From Bacillota bacterium (GTDB lineage: Bacteria > Bacillota > Clostridia > Christensenellales > Aristaeellaceae): a stretch of 64,000 nt of DNA. The stretch spans positions 1-64,000 of the forward strand of contig JAEYAR010000183.1 of NCBI GenBank assembly GCA_023404715.1. Reading direction: 5' to 3'. Under the pieces are notes generated by a model. The model saw only the letters and a program-made list of their open reading frames with translations, was not told where the DNA came from and did not search any database. Below are positions 1-8,189 of this stretch, in pieces; positions within the stretch are counted from its first letter, which is position 1, and each line of letters starts with the position of its first letter. Made by a program: the position numbers and the translations under genes.

Positions 1-21
1 CGGGGGAACGCGCTCCGCTGG

Positions 22-119
22 GGCCAAAGGGGACAGGGGGATTCCGATTTCCCCCTTCGTCCCCTCTGGACTCCCCTGTAACCCCTTGAAGCGGCCACTC
101 TCGGGGGCTTCCAGCCCCC
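22..119. repeat. GC-rich palindromic block, likely dispersed intergenic repeat
   Basis: This gene-free stretch is built of nested inverted repeats. GGGGAC at 29-34 pairs with GTCCCC at 59-64, and inside it GGGGG at 36-40 pairs with CCCCC at 51-55. A second hairpin has GGGGGCT at 103-109 and AGCCCCC at 113-119 with a 3-base loop. No reading frame here looks coding. It may be the edge of a repeated structured element, but copy number cannot be judged from one window. Confidence 0.45.
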
Positions 120-166
120 TGGCGTGGGGCCTTCCCCTGGGCTGACCACGAATTTTCGATAATCTT

Positions 167-194
167 TTTACAGTTGATGGTACCATACGATAAT
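167..194 (+). promoter_or_regulatory. Promoter of the XRE gene
   Basis: TTTACA at 167-172 and GATAAT at 189-194 are 16 bp apart, each one mismatch from the sigma-A consensus. The predicted transcript starts about 15 bases before the XRE start codon and includes its GAGGTGA ribosome binding site. Confidence 0.5.
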
Positions 195-214
195 AAAACA
201 TGAGGTGATACAAT

Positions 215-454
215 ATGGGCATATACTATTATAAATTGTTTGATAGGCTCACCAGAAATAACATAAAGAAAAAGGATTTGCAAAGTAAGGCTAATATATC
301 GAGTGCTACAATGTCAAAATTGACAAAAGGAAAGGCGGTTACAACAGATATTGTAGATCGCATCTGCACAGCCCTAAACTGCCAGCCGGGCGACATCATG
401 GAATGGGTGCCGGAGGTGAAAGAAGAAGAGCGGGATGAGCATGCTCGAAAGTAA
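215..454 (+). CDS. Small XRE/Cro-family transcriptional regulator
   Basis: A 79-residue protein that is almost entirely one helix-turn-helix domain. Residues about 18-65 read as a Cro/C1 HTH of the YozG-like type: a helix with KKDLQSKANIS, the recognition segment SATMSKLTKG, then the IVDRICTALNCQPGDIMEW ending that is common in short Firmicutes XRE proteins. A clear GAGGTGA site at 202-208 sets the ATG start. It lies 142 bases before an ATPase gene of the DUF4143 type, with which it shares low GC and AT-rich codon use unlike the pyr genes downstream, so the two were probably acquired together. It is likely to repress its own promoter, though no operator was identified. Confidence 0.85.
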   Translation: MGIYYYKLFDRLTRNNIKKKDLQSKANISSATMSKLTKGKAVTTDIVDRICTALNCQPGDIMEWVPEVKEEERDEHARK

Positions 455-596
455 AAGTTATAGAGAGATGTCCTCTCACTCCATAGTGTTCCAAAATAAA
501 AAAGACTTAAGAAATCAAAGTTTTTACGGAATGAAAGCAAAAACTGTTGATACTTTAGATGTTTTTAGATATACTAATGGTGAAGGAGGCGATACA

Positions 597-1805
597 ATGA
601 TCGTTAGACCCCACTATTTAGAACTGCTGAAAACCTATCGGGATGTGTCGCTGGTAAAAATCCTCGCAGGGATTCGCCGCTGCGGGAAATCCACGATTTT
701 AGAAATGCTGCAACAAGATTTGATAAACAGCGGCGTTGCCGCAGATCACATTATCAGTATGCGTTATACCTCGGAAGATTTTGACGATGGCATGACCGAC
801 AAAGATATGTATAATGGTATCAAGGAACAGATAACCGGCGTCGGACGATATTATCTTCTGCTGGACGAAGTTCAGGAAGTCACCGGCTGGGAAAAAGCCG
901 TCAACAGCCTGTTGGAAAACGCCGACACCGATATTTATGTGACCGGCTCCAATTCCAAGCTGATGTCAAGTGAAATATCCACTTATTTAACGGGACGGTA
1001 TATCTCTATCCCTGTTTTTACACTGTCCTTTGCCGAATATCTGGATTTTAAAAAAGCAGACGGACGCAAGGTGAAAGAACTGCTTACCGAATACATCCGC
1101 ATGGGCGGTTTCCCGATTGTTGCTTTGAGCAATTTTGACGAGGGCTCGGCGTATCAGATCGTCGAGGGTATCTACAATTCCGTTATCACAGGCGATATAA
1201 CCAGACGACACAACATCACGAACTTTGACCTGTTTAACCGTGTTGTAAAGTATGTCGTTGAAAATGTCGGTAAGACCTTTTCCGCTAATGCTATCGCAAA
1301 GTTTCTCAAAAGCGAGGGGCGTTCTCTTTCCGTTGAGGCAGTTTACAATTATCTGAGCTGGCTGGAAAAGGCGTTTGTGATCTATCGCTGCCAGCGATAT
1401 GACTTACAGGGAAAATCCGTACTGAAAACGCAGGAAAAATTCTATTTGGCCGACGCTTCTCTCAAATACTGCACGATGGGTTTTAATCCGAAGTCTGTTG
1501 CGGCTATGCTTGAAAATATCGTGTACTTTGAACTGCGGCGAAGAGGCTACGAGGTCTATATCGGAAAATATGAAATAAAAGAAATCGATTTTGTAGCGGT
1601 GAAGCGTGACGAGCGTATCTATGTGCAGGTATGCCGCAATCTGCCGGAGGAATCCGATCGGGAGGTTGCCAATCTCCTTGAAATTAAAGACCACTACCCG
1701 AAATATGTGGTAACGCTGGACGAACTGGCCGCAGGCAATATCAACGGCGTGAAGATCGTGCATTTAGCGGATTTTTTATTGAGTAATGACTCAAACTTTC
1801 AATAG
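597..1805 (+). CDS. AAA-type ATPase with DUF4143 C-terminal domain
   Basis: The start at ATG 597 follows a strong GAAGGAGG site at 583-590; an open frame reaching back to 435 has no comparable site. The 402-residue product has a P-loop near residues 22-31 (AGIRRCGKST), a Walker B-like YLLLDEVQEV segment near residue 86, and the sensor segment VTGSNSKL. The C-terminal half carries the DUF4143 pattern, with a winged-helix-like part and a nuclease-like end containing EIDFVAVKRDERIYVQVC. Such proteins are widespread in anaerobes and often lie next to mobile DNA; their substrate is unknown. Some are thought to work as toxin-like or defence ATPases, which is not shown here. AT-rich codon use suggests horizontal transfer. 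Confidence 0.9.
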   Translation: MIVRPHYLELLKTYRDVSLVKILAGIRRCGKSTILEMLQQDLINSGVAADHIISMRYTSEDFDDGMTDKDMYNGIKEQITGVGRYYLLLDEVQEVTGWEKAVNSLLENADTDIYVTGSNSKLMSSEISTYLTGRYISIPVFTLSFAEYLDFKKADGRKVKELLTEYIRMGGFPIVALSNFDEGSAYQIVEGIYNSVITGDITRRHNITNFDLFNRVVKYVVENVGKTFSANAIAKFLKSEGRSLSVEAVYNYLSWLEKAFVIYRCQRYDLQGKSVLKTQEKFYLADASLKYCTMGFNPKSVAAMLENIVYFELRRRGYEVYIGKYEIKEIDFVAVKRDERIYVQVCRNLPEESDREVANLLEIKDHYPKYVVTLDELAAGNINGVKIVHLADFLLSNDSNFQ

Positions 1806-1899
1806 AAAGAAGTGGGAGCGGGGAGTAAGGTTAATACGGCCAAACCGACAAAAAAGTTGAAAATACCCCTAAAATGGTATAGCATTCCCGCAAATGATG

Positions 1900-1908
1900 T
1901 GCTATAAT
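1900..1908 (+). promoter_or_regulatory. Extended -10 promoter of the pyr operon
   Basis: TATAAT at 1903-1908 is preceded by TG at 1900-1901, an extended -10 element. The -35 region at the 17-bp position (TAGCAT, 1880-1885) is weak, as is usual with extended -10 promoters. The transcript would start about 1915, just before the PyrR-binding loop. Confidence 0.65.
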
Positions 1909-1930
1909 AGTGAGGATAAAACGGAGGACA

Positions 1931-2019
1931 CCTTTAAATCGGTCCCGTGAGGCTGGTAAGGTTGCGCCGATCATTTGTGCTGCAATAGCCTTGCCCTGCC
2001 CGTCAGGACAAGGCTTTTT
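1931..2019 (+). promoter_or_regulatory. PyrR-binding RNA element and attenuator terminator
   Basis: Bases 1931-1961 match the conserved PyrR anti-antiterminator loop: CCTTTAAA, then GGTCCCGTGAGGCTGG, then TAAGG closing the stem. It is followed by an intrinsic terminator: AGCCTTG at 1987-1993 pairs with CAAGGCT at 2009-2015, with an inner CCTG/CAGG extension, a CCCGT loop and a T run. By analogy with Bacillus, PyrR bound to UMP stabilises the loop and lets the terminator form, so the operon is shut off when pyrimidines are plentiful. Confidence 0.9.
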
Positions 2020-2045
2020 ATTGTGTCCAAATGGGAGGAATCGCC

Positions 2046-2594
2046 ATGCAGGAATTCCGCGAAAAAGCCCACATCATGGACGCGGCGGCCATAGACCGCG
2101 CGCTCACGCGCATTGCGCACGAGATTATCGAAAAAAACAAGGGCGTAGAGGACGTTTGCCTCATCGGCATCCAGCGCCGGGGCGTACCGCTCGCGCGCAT
2201 GCTGGCGCAAGTCATCGCGCGCTTCGAGGGCGTAAATGTGCCCGTGGGCGTGCTGGATATTACGCTTTATCGCGACGACCTCTCGCTGCTGAGCGAGCAC
2301 CCGGTGCTCAACGGCACGGACGTGCCCTTCGTCATTCAGGATAAAACCCTGGTCATGGTCGACGACGTGCTCTATACGGGCCGCACAGCCCGCGCGGCGA
2401 TGGATGCGCTGTGCGACATGGGGCGCCCGCGCCGCATCCAATTCGCGGCCCTGATCGACAGGGGACACCGCGAGCTGCCCATCCGTGCGGACTACGTAGG
2501 CAAAAGCCTGCCGACCGCGCAGAGCGAAATGGTCAGCGTGCGCCTGACGGAGATCGACGGGGCGAAGGAAGTCGTCCTGATGGAGCGCGCCTGA
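2046..2594 (+). CDS. pyrR: PyrR bifunctional pyr operon attenuator / uracil phosphoribosyltransferase
   Basis: A 182-residue type I phosphoribosyltransferase that binds pyr mRNA and has weak uracil phosphoribosyltransferase activity. The PRPP-binding motif VMVDDVLYTGRTA is at residues 103-115, and GIQRRGVPLA near residue 41 is the family-typical PPi loop. The start is placed at ATG 2046, which follows GGGAGGA at 2033-2039; an ATG at 2031 overlaps that site and would remove it. It is the first gene of the operon, directly after its own target attenuator, which is the standard autoregulatory arrangement in Firmicutes. Confidence 0.97.
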   Translation: MQEFREKAHIMDAAAIDRALTRIAHEIIEKNKGVEDVCLIGIQRRGVPLARMLAQVIARFEGVNVPVGVLDITLYRDDLSLLSEHPVLNGTDVPFVIQDKTLVMVDDVLYTGRTARAAMDALCDMGRPRRIQFAALIDRGHRELPIRADYVGKSLPTAQSEMVSVRLTEIDGAKEVVLMERA

Positions 2595-2664
2595 TCGAGC
2601 CGACGCGTTGATTCCCGGCCTCGGCCGGTGTCATACAACAGAGGGAATAGGGGGAATTTTGAAC

Positions 2665-3951
2665 ATGGTTAAAACGACGGCGGTCAAAAAGGATTCGACC
2701 GGCAAGCTGCTCATCCTGGGCATTCAGCACGTGTTCGCGATGTTTGGCGCGACGGTGCTCGTGCCCGCGCTCACGGGCTTGAGCCCGTCCACCGCGCTGC
2801 TGTGCGCCGGCCTGGGCACGCTGCTGTTCCACTTCATCACAGGGCGCAAGGTGCCGGTATACCTCGGTTCCAGCTTTGCCTTTATCGCGGCGATTCAGGC
2901 GGTCGCCGGCAAGTACTCGGGCGGCGCGGCCATCGGCAGCGCGGAGTATATCGCAAACGGCCTGCCCTACGCGACCGGCGGCATCGTGGTCGCGGGCGCC
3001 CTGTACGTCGTGCTCGCGCTGCTGGTGCGCATCTTCGGCGCGGAGAAGATCCGTTCGTTCTTCCCGCCCGTGGTCACGGGCCCGATGGTCATCATCATTG
3101 GCATGATGCTCGCGCCTACCGCTGTGAGCAACATCACCACCCCCATCGGCGGCCTCTCCACCGGCTGGAACTGGCTGATCGCTATCGTCACCATCGGCAC
3201 GATCATCGGCGTGACGCTTTGGGCCAAGGGCTTCTTTAAGCTCGTGCCCATCCTGTTCGGCATCATCGTGGGCTACGCCTTCTCGGCCATCCTGACCGCC
3301 TGCGGCATTCCGGTCGTCGATTTTGCGCCGGTGAGCGCGGCTTCGTTCGTGCAGGCGCCGCTGCTGTTCCTGCCCAAGTTCGGCCTGGACGCGATCGTGA
3401 TGATCGCCCCCATCGCCATCGTCACATTCGTAGAGCATATCGGCGACATCACGGCCAACGGCGCGGTCGTCGGCAAGGACTTTTTCAAGGACCCGGGCCT
3501 GGACCGCACGCTGCTGGGCGACGGCCTGGCGACCATGCTGGCCGGCTGCATCGGCGGCCCCACCAACACCACCTACGGCGAGAACACAGGCGTACTGGCT
3601 GCGACCAAGAATTATAACCCCCTGACGCTGGAGATCGCGGCCTGCTTTGCGATCGTGCTGGCCTTCCTGGGCAAGCTGGGCGCGGTGCTGCAGACGCTGC
3701 CGGGCCCGGTGATGGGCGCGGTGTCGGTCGTGCTCTTCGGCATGATCGCGGCGGTCGGCCTGCGCACGCTGGTTGAAAATCAGGTTGACTTCAAGGCATC
3801 GCGCAACCTGCTGATCGTGGCGGTCATGCTGGTGTTCGGCCTGGGCGGCGCGAGCGTCACGTTCGGCGCGGTCACGTTCAGCGGTACCGCGCTGGCGGCT
3901 GTGCTGGGCATCGTGCTCAACAAGGTGCTGCCCAACCCGATCGATCAATAA
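2665..3951 (+). CDS. uraA: Uracil permease, NCS2 family
   Basis: A 428-residue integral membrane symporter of the nucleobase/cation symporter-2 family, about 14 membrane spans, importing uracil with protons. Family marks include GIQHVFAMFGATVLVPALTG in the first span, the SFAFIAAIQA segment, and the conserved HIGDITANGAVVGKDF and PTNTTYGENTGV stretches that form the substrate site. The ATG at 2665 is preferred because AGGGGG lies at 2649-2654; an in-frame start at 2608 has no such site. As second gene after pyrR it is co-controlled by the attenuator, so uptake and synthesis rise together. Confidence 0.95.
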   Translation: MVKTTAVKKDSTGKLLILGIQHVFAMFGATVLVPALTGLSPSTALLCAGLGTLLFHFITGRKVPVYLGSSFAFIAAIQAVAGKYSGGAAIGSAEYIANGLPYATGGIVVAGALYVVLALLVRIFGAEKIRSFFPPVVTGPMVIIIGMMLAPTAVSNITTPIGGLSTGWNWLIAIVTIGTIIGVTLWAKGFFKLVPILFGIIVGYAFSAILTACGIPVVDFAPVSAASFVQAPLLFLPKFGLDAIVMIAPIAIVTFVEHIGDITANGAVVGKDFFKDPGLDRTLLGDGLATMLAGCIGGPTNTTYGENTGVLAATKNYNPLTLEIAACFAIVLAFLGKLGAVLQTLPGPVMGAVSVVLFGMIAAVGLRTLVENQVDFKASRNLLIVAVMLVFGLGGASVTFGAVTFSGTALAAVLGIVLNKVLPNPIDQ

Positions 3952-3959
3952 ACCCAATG

Positions 3960-4214
3960 GGCGGCGGATATTCCGCCGCCTCTGGCCGTCGACAAAGTCG
4001 ACGGCCTCGTGCAAAATGAAGGATCATTTTGCACGAAGATCACGGGAGATGTTTTCCTGCGCAAATGCTACGCATTTGACTACGGAAAACGCCCCGCCCG
4101 ACCGACAAAGCCGGTCGATACGATTTCATATGAAGGGGAATCCTCCCCTTCATGCATCCCCAAATAAGTAACTGGGATTTTCGGGCAGTTTGGGGCGGCG
4201 GATATTCCGCCGCC
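3960..4214. repeat. Mosaic of six palindromes between uraA and pyrB
   Basis: This 309-bp gap has no gene. It holds: a 21-bp palindrome with half-site GGCGGCGGAT at 3960-3980 and an identical copy at 4194-4214 that bracket the block; GGCCGTCGAC/GTCGACGGCC with an AAA loop at 3984-4006; CGTGCAAAATGA/TCATTTTGCACG at 4008-4035; a nested stem with outer GTTTTCC/GGAAAAC (4051-4057, 4084-4090) and inner CAAATGC/GCATTTG (4062-4078); GACCG/CGGTC around 4100; and ATGAAGGGGA/TCCCCTTCAT at 4130-4153. None has a T run that would make it a good terminator for uraA. The design resembles the block at 9144-9369. Confidence 0.85.
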
Positions 4215-4260
4215 TGCTTGCTAAGCAGACGGATCATTTTGAATAACGGAAGGTGAGACC

Positions 4261-5190
4261 GTGACCTTGAACCGCAAGGATTTGCTAGGCCTGCGCGGCG
4301 TGAGCGCGCAGGAGATCGAGTGCATTTTGAAGACCGCCGAGGCCATGAAGCAGGTGCTGCTCTCGAACAATAAGAAGACGCCGCACCTGCAGGGCAAGTC
4401 CATCGTGACCCTCTTTTACGAAAACAGCACGCGCACGCGCCTGTCGTTCGAGCTGGCGAGCAAGTACATGTCCGCAGCCGCGGCCAACATCGCGGCCTCA
4501 GCCTCCAGCGTGCAGAAGGGCGAAACGCTCATCGATACGGGCGTCACGCTCGACCAGATGGGCACGGACGTGATCATCATCCGCCATCCGATGTCGGGCG
4601 CGCCAGCGCTGCTCGCCCGGCATGTACGCGCCTCGGTCATCAATGCGGGCGACGGCATGAACGAGCATCCGACGCAGGCGCTGCTGGACATGATGACGAT
4701 CAAAACGCATCTGGGCGGGCTGTCGGGCCTCAAGGTCGCGGTGGTGGGCGACGTGATGCACAGCCGCGTCGCGCGTTCAAACATCTGGGGGCTGCAAACG
4801 ATGGGCGCGAAGGTTTACCTCGCCGCGCCGCCGACGCTGATCCCCGTGGAGATTGAAAAGACGGGCGCTATCCTCGCGCCCACGGTGGAGGACGCGCTGG
4901 AGGGCGCGGACGTGGTGATGGGCCTGCGCATACAGCGCGAGCGCCAGCAAAAGGGGCTTTTTCCCTCTGTGGCGGAATATTGCGACAACTGGGAGCTCAC
5001 GCCCGAGCGCGTGGCGCTCGCAAGGCCCGCCGCGCTGGTGATGCATCCTGGCCCCATGAACCGCGGGGTGGAAATCGCAAGCGCCGTGGCCGACGGCGCG
5101 CAGAGCGTCATCGCCGAGCAGGTGCAAAGCGGCGTGGCGGTGCGCATGGCGCTGCTTTACATGCTCACGAGAAAGGAGGCGCAGGCATGA
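4261..5190 (+). CDS. pyrB: Aspartate carbamoyltransferase catalytic subunit
   Basis: A 309-residue enzyme joining carbamoyl phosphate and aspartate to give N-carbamoyl-aspartate, the first committed step of pyrimidine synthesis. The carbamoyl-phosphate loop FYENSTRTRLSFE spans about 52-64 (STRTR at 56-60), followed by the HPTQALLDMM motif and the aspartate-site HPGPMNRGVE motif near the end. The start is GTG 4261 with GGAAGGTGAG just upstream. There is no adjacent pyrI, so this is the catalytic-only type seen in Bacillus. Its stop overlaps the pyrC start by 4 bases (ATGA), indicating translational coupling. Confidence 0.97.
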   Translation: MTLNRKDLLGLRGVSAQEIECILKTAEAMKQVLLSNNKKTPHLQGKSIVTLFYENSTRTRLSFELASKYMSAAAANIAASASSVQKGETLIDTGVTLDQMGTDVIIIRHPMSGAPALLARHVRASVINAGDGMNEHPTQALLDMMTIKTHLGGLSGLKVAVVGDVMHSRVARSNIWGLQTMGAKVYLAAPPTLIPVEIEKTGAILAPTVEDALEGADVVMGLRIQRERQQKGLFPSVAEYCDNWELTPERVALARPAALVMHPGPMNRGVEIASAVADGAQSVIAEQVQSGVAVRMALLYMLTRKEAQA

Positions 5191-6470
5191 TGAAGACAAT
5201 CATCCGCGGGGGGCGCGTGATCGATCCCGCCCAGCATCTGGACAGCCGCTTCGACGTGCTGATCGAGGACGGGCTGATCTGCGAAATCGGCGAACGCATA
5301 GAGGCTGAGCACGCGCAGGAGATCGACGCGGCGGGCCTTTTAGTGCTGCCGGGCCTGGTGGACATCCACTGCCACCTGCGCGACCCGGGCTTTGAATACA
5401 AGGAAGACATCGCGACCGGTACGCGCTCGGCGGCGGCGGGCGGCTTCACCAGCGTCTGCTGCATGCCCAACACCAGCCCGGTCAACGACTGCGCGGCGGT
5501 GTCGCGCTACATCCTGGAGCGCGCGCAGACGGTCGGGTGCGGGGTGCGCGTCTACCCGATCGGCGCGATCTCCAAGGGGCTCAAGGGCGCGGAGCTGGCG
5601 GAGATCGGTACGATGAAGGCGGCGGGCATCGTCGCCGTGTCGGACGACGGCCGGCCGGTCGTGAACGCGAACCTGATGAAGCTGGCGCTCATCTATGCGG
5701 ATCATTTCGACGTCCCCGTCGTCTCGCACAGCGAGGATTTGGACCTGACCGACGGCGGCGTGATGAACGAGGGCTATATGTCCACGCTGCTGGGCCTGCG
5801 CGGCGTCACGCGCGCGGCGGAAGAGGTGATGATCGCGCGCGATATCCGCCTGGCCGAGACGTACGGCAAGCGCATACACCTGTGCCATGTCTCCACCCGT
5901 GGCGGCGTGCAGCTCGTGCGCGAGGCGAAGGCGCGCGGCGTGCGCGTGACGGCGGAGACCGCGCCGCACTACATCGCTGCGACCGACGCCTGGGTGGAGG
6001 GATACGACACGAACACGCGCGTCAACCCGCCGCTGCGCACGGAGGAGGACCGCCTCGCCGTCATCGCGGGGCTGGCGGACGGCACGCTCGACTGTATCGC
6101 CACCGACCACGCGCCGCACCACGCGGACGAGAAGAACGTGGAATACCCGCTCGCGGCCTCCGGCATCGTGGGCTTTGAGACGGCCTTCGCGGTGTGCTAC
6201 ACCGAGCTGGTGCTAAAGGGCTACATGGACGTCGAAAGGCTGGTCTCGCTGATGACCCACAGGCCCGCGCAGATTTTAAACCTGCCTGCCGGCACGCTGG
6301 CGCCCGGCGCGCGCGCGGACATCGCGCTTGTAGATATCGGCGAAACGTGGACGGTGGAGGCAGCAAAGCTTCATTCCAAGTCGAAGAACACGCCCTTTGA
6401 CGGTAGAACGTATACGGGCCGCGTGAAGCGGACGCTCTGCGGTGGCCGGACGATTTATGAGGAGGCCTAA
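5187..6470 (+). CDS. pyrC: Dihydroorotase
   Basis: A 427-residue amidohydrolase, class I type, that cyclises carbamoyl-aspartate to dihydroorotate. Metal ligands are seen in DIHCHLRDPG (His61, His63), in CHVSTRGG, and in the ATDHAPHH motif near residue 305. The length agrees with the class I bacterial enzymes that resemble allantoinase. The start is ATG 5187, the first of two consecutive ATG codons, after AAAGGAGG at 5172-5179; a longer open frame upstream merely runs across the end of pyrB. Confidence 0.96.
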   Translation: MMKTIIRGGRVIDPAQHLDSRFDVLIEDGLICEIGERIEAEHAQEIDAAGLLVLPGLVDIHCHLRDPGFEYKEDIATGTRSAAAGGFTSVCCMPNTSPVNDCAAVSRYILERAQTVGCGVRVYPIGAISKGLKGAELAEIGTMKAAGIVAVSDDGRPVVNANLMKLALIYADHFDVPVVSHSEDLDLTDGGVMNEGYMSTLLGLRGVTRAAEEVMIARDIRLAETYGKRIHLCHVSTRGGVQLVREAKARGVRVTAETAPHYIAATDAWVEGYDTNTRVNPPLRTEEDRLAVIAGLADGTLDCIATDHAPHHADEKNVEYPLAASGIVGFETAFAVCYTELVLKGYMDVERLVSLMTHRPAQILNLPAGTLAPGARADIALVDIGETWTVEAAKLHSKSKNTPFDGRTYTGRVKRTLCGGRTIYEEA

Positions 6471-6473
6471 ACG

Positions 6474-7412
6474 ATGCGGCAGATGGATGCATTGATCGAG
6501 CGGATCATCGAAAAGAAGAACCCCACGGTTGCTGGACTGGATACGCGGCTGGAATACCTGCCCGAAACATTCCTGCAAGACGTTTTGCCCGGCGGCGTGC
6601 ATGGCTTTGAGGATGCGGCGCAGGCGATTTACCGTTATAACTGCGCGCTGGTGGACGCCCTGCAGGATGTCGTGCCTGCGGTGAAGGTACAGGTGGCCTA
6701 TTACGAAATGTACGGCCCGGCGGGCATGCAGTGCTTTGAAAAGACGATGGCCTACGCGCGCGAAAAGGGCCTGTCGGTCATGGCCGACGTCAAGCGAAAC
6801 GACATCGGCGCGACGGCGGAGGCCTACGCGGCGGCCTACATCGGAAGGACCGACGTGGGGGGCGATCAGCTCCGCGCTTTCCCGGCGGACTTCGCGACCG
6901 TCAACCCCTATCTGGGCGTGGACGGCATTGCGCCGTTTTTGAAGCAGGCGGCGGCGTACGGCACGGGCATCTTCGCGCTGGTGAAGACGAGCAACCCCTC
7001 TTCCGGGCAGCTGCAGGACATGCGGGTCGAAGGCGGACGCACGGTCTACGAGGTCGTGGGCGATCTGGTGGAAGAATGGGGCGCGGATCTCGTGGGCGCG
7101 CACGGCTATAGCGCGGTGGGCGCGGTCGTCGGCGCGACATACCCGGCGCAGGGCGCGGCGCTGCGCGCGCGCATGCCGCACACGTTCTTCCTCGTGCCGG
7201 GCTACGGGGCACAGGGCGCGACGGGCGCGGATCTGGCGGGCTGCTTTGATGCGCGCGGCCTGGGCGCGATCGTGAACGCATCGCGTTCGATCCTCTGCGC
7301 ATGGAAGCGCCGCGAGGGCGTCTCCTTCGCGCAGGCGGCGCGCGACGAGGCGATCCGCATGCGCGAGGACATCTCGGCGGGACTCGCGGCGGCGGGCAAG
7401 GCGATGAGGTAA
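6474..7412 (+). CDS. pyrF: Orotidine 5'-phosphate decarboxylase, type 2
   Basis: A 312-residue TIM-barrel enzyme that decarboxylates OMP to UMP, the last step of the pathway. The catalytic DVKRNDIG segment (Asp105, Lys107, Asp110) is intact. Length and the N-terminal NPTVAGLDTRLEYLPE segment fit the type 2 (actinobacterial/clostridial) subfamily rather than the shorter 230-residue type. It starts 3 bases after pyrC with GAGGAGG inside the pyrC end. Confidence 0.95.
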   Translation: MRQMDALIERIIEKKNPTVAGLDTRLEYLPETFLQDVLPGGVHGFEDAAQAIYRYNCALVDALQDVVPAVKVQVAYYEMYGPAGMQCFEKTMAYAREKGLSVMADVKRNDIGATAEAYAAAYIGRTDVGGDQLRAFPADFATVNPYLGVDGIAPFLKQAAAYGTGIFALVKTSNPSSGQLQDMRVEGGRTVYEVVGDLVEEWGADLVGAHGYSAVGAVVGATYPAQGAALRARMPHTFFLVPGYGAQGATGADLAGCFDARGLGAIVNASRSILCAWKRREGVSFAQAARDEAIRMREDISAGLAAAGKAMR

Positions 7413-7415
7413 GGT

Positions 7416-8189
7416 ATGGAACAGACGATCGCACACGTCCTTCGCTGCGAGGATATCGCGCGGGACATCTTCCTGCTTGTCTTGGTGGCGCCGGGCATCG
7501 CGCGGGAGGCGAGGCCCGGCCAGTTCGTACACATCGCCGTGCCCGGAGCGGATGGGCACATCCTGCGCAGGCCCATCAGCCTGATGGGCTTTGACGCGGC
7601 GGCGGGCACGCTGACGATGGCGATCCAGGTGAAGGGCGAGGGCACGCGCCGCCTGCGCGGCCTGCGGCCGGGGGACGGGGCGGATGTGCTCGGCCCGATT
7701 GGACGGGGGTTTGAATTGCGTGGAGCGGGGCGCGCATTCTTCGTGGGCGGCGGCGTCGGCGTCGCGCCGGTGCGCGGCGCGCTTAACGTATTTCAGCGCG
7801 AGTGCGCCTGCGAGGCGTTCTTCGGCTACCGCAGCGAGGCGTTTGCCTACGGGCTGGAGGGGCTCGGCTGCCCGGCGCATATCGTGACGGACGACGGCAC
7901 GCTGGGCGAGCGCGCGCTGGTGACCGCGCCCCTGCTGCGGGCAATCGCGGCGGGCGCGCCGGACGTGATCTTCGCCTGCGGCCCCACGCCGATGTTGCGC
8001 GCGGTGCAGAAAATCGCCCTGGAGCAGAACATCCCCTGCCAGCTCTCGCTGGAGGAGCGCATGGGCTGTGGGTTGGGCGCCTGCCTGGTGTGCAACTGCA
8101 AGGTGCACGCTGCGGACGGGTTCGACTACAAGCGCGTATGCGTGGACGGCCCGGTATTTGACGCGCGGGAGGTGCTCTTCGATGATTGA
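7416..8189 (+). CDS. pyrK: Dihydroorotate dehydrogenase electron transfer subunit
   Basis: A 257-residue FAD and 2Fe-2S flavoprotein that passes electrons from PyrD to NAD+. The N-terminal part is a ferredoxin-reductase-like FAD domain (LRRPISLMGF), followed by an NAD-binding segment (FFVGGGVGVAPV). The C-terminal iron-sulfur ligands are Cys218, Cys223 and Cys226 in MGCGLGACLVCNC plus a cysteine in VCVDGPVF. It overlaps pyrD by 8 bases, matching the PyrK/PyrD heterotetramer of class 1B enzymes. Confidence 0.96.
   Translation: MEQTIAHVLRCEDIARDIFLLVLVAPGIAREARPGQFVHIAVPGADGHILRRPISLMGFDAAAGTLTMAIQVKGEGTRRLRGLRPGDGADVLGPIGRGFELRGAGRAFFVGGGVGVAPVRGALNVFQRECACEAFFGYRSEAFAYGLEGLGCPAHIVTDDGTLGERALVTAPLLRAIAAGAPDVIFACGPTPMLRAVQKIALEQNIPCQLSLEERMGCGLGACLVCNCKVHAADGFDYKRVCVDGPVFDAREVLFDD

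Noticed and set aside
2533..4014. A minus-strand open frame of 493 codons opposite uraA
   Set aside because: Composition is Arg/Asp/His/Gln-rich without hydrophobic core, typical of the antisense of a GC-rich membrane protein gene.
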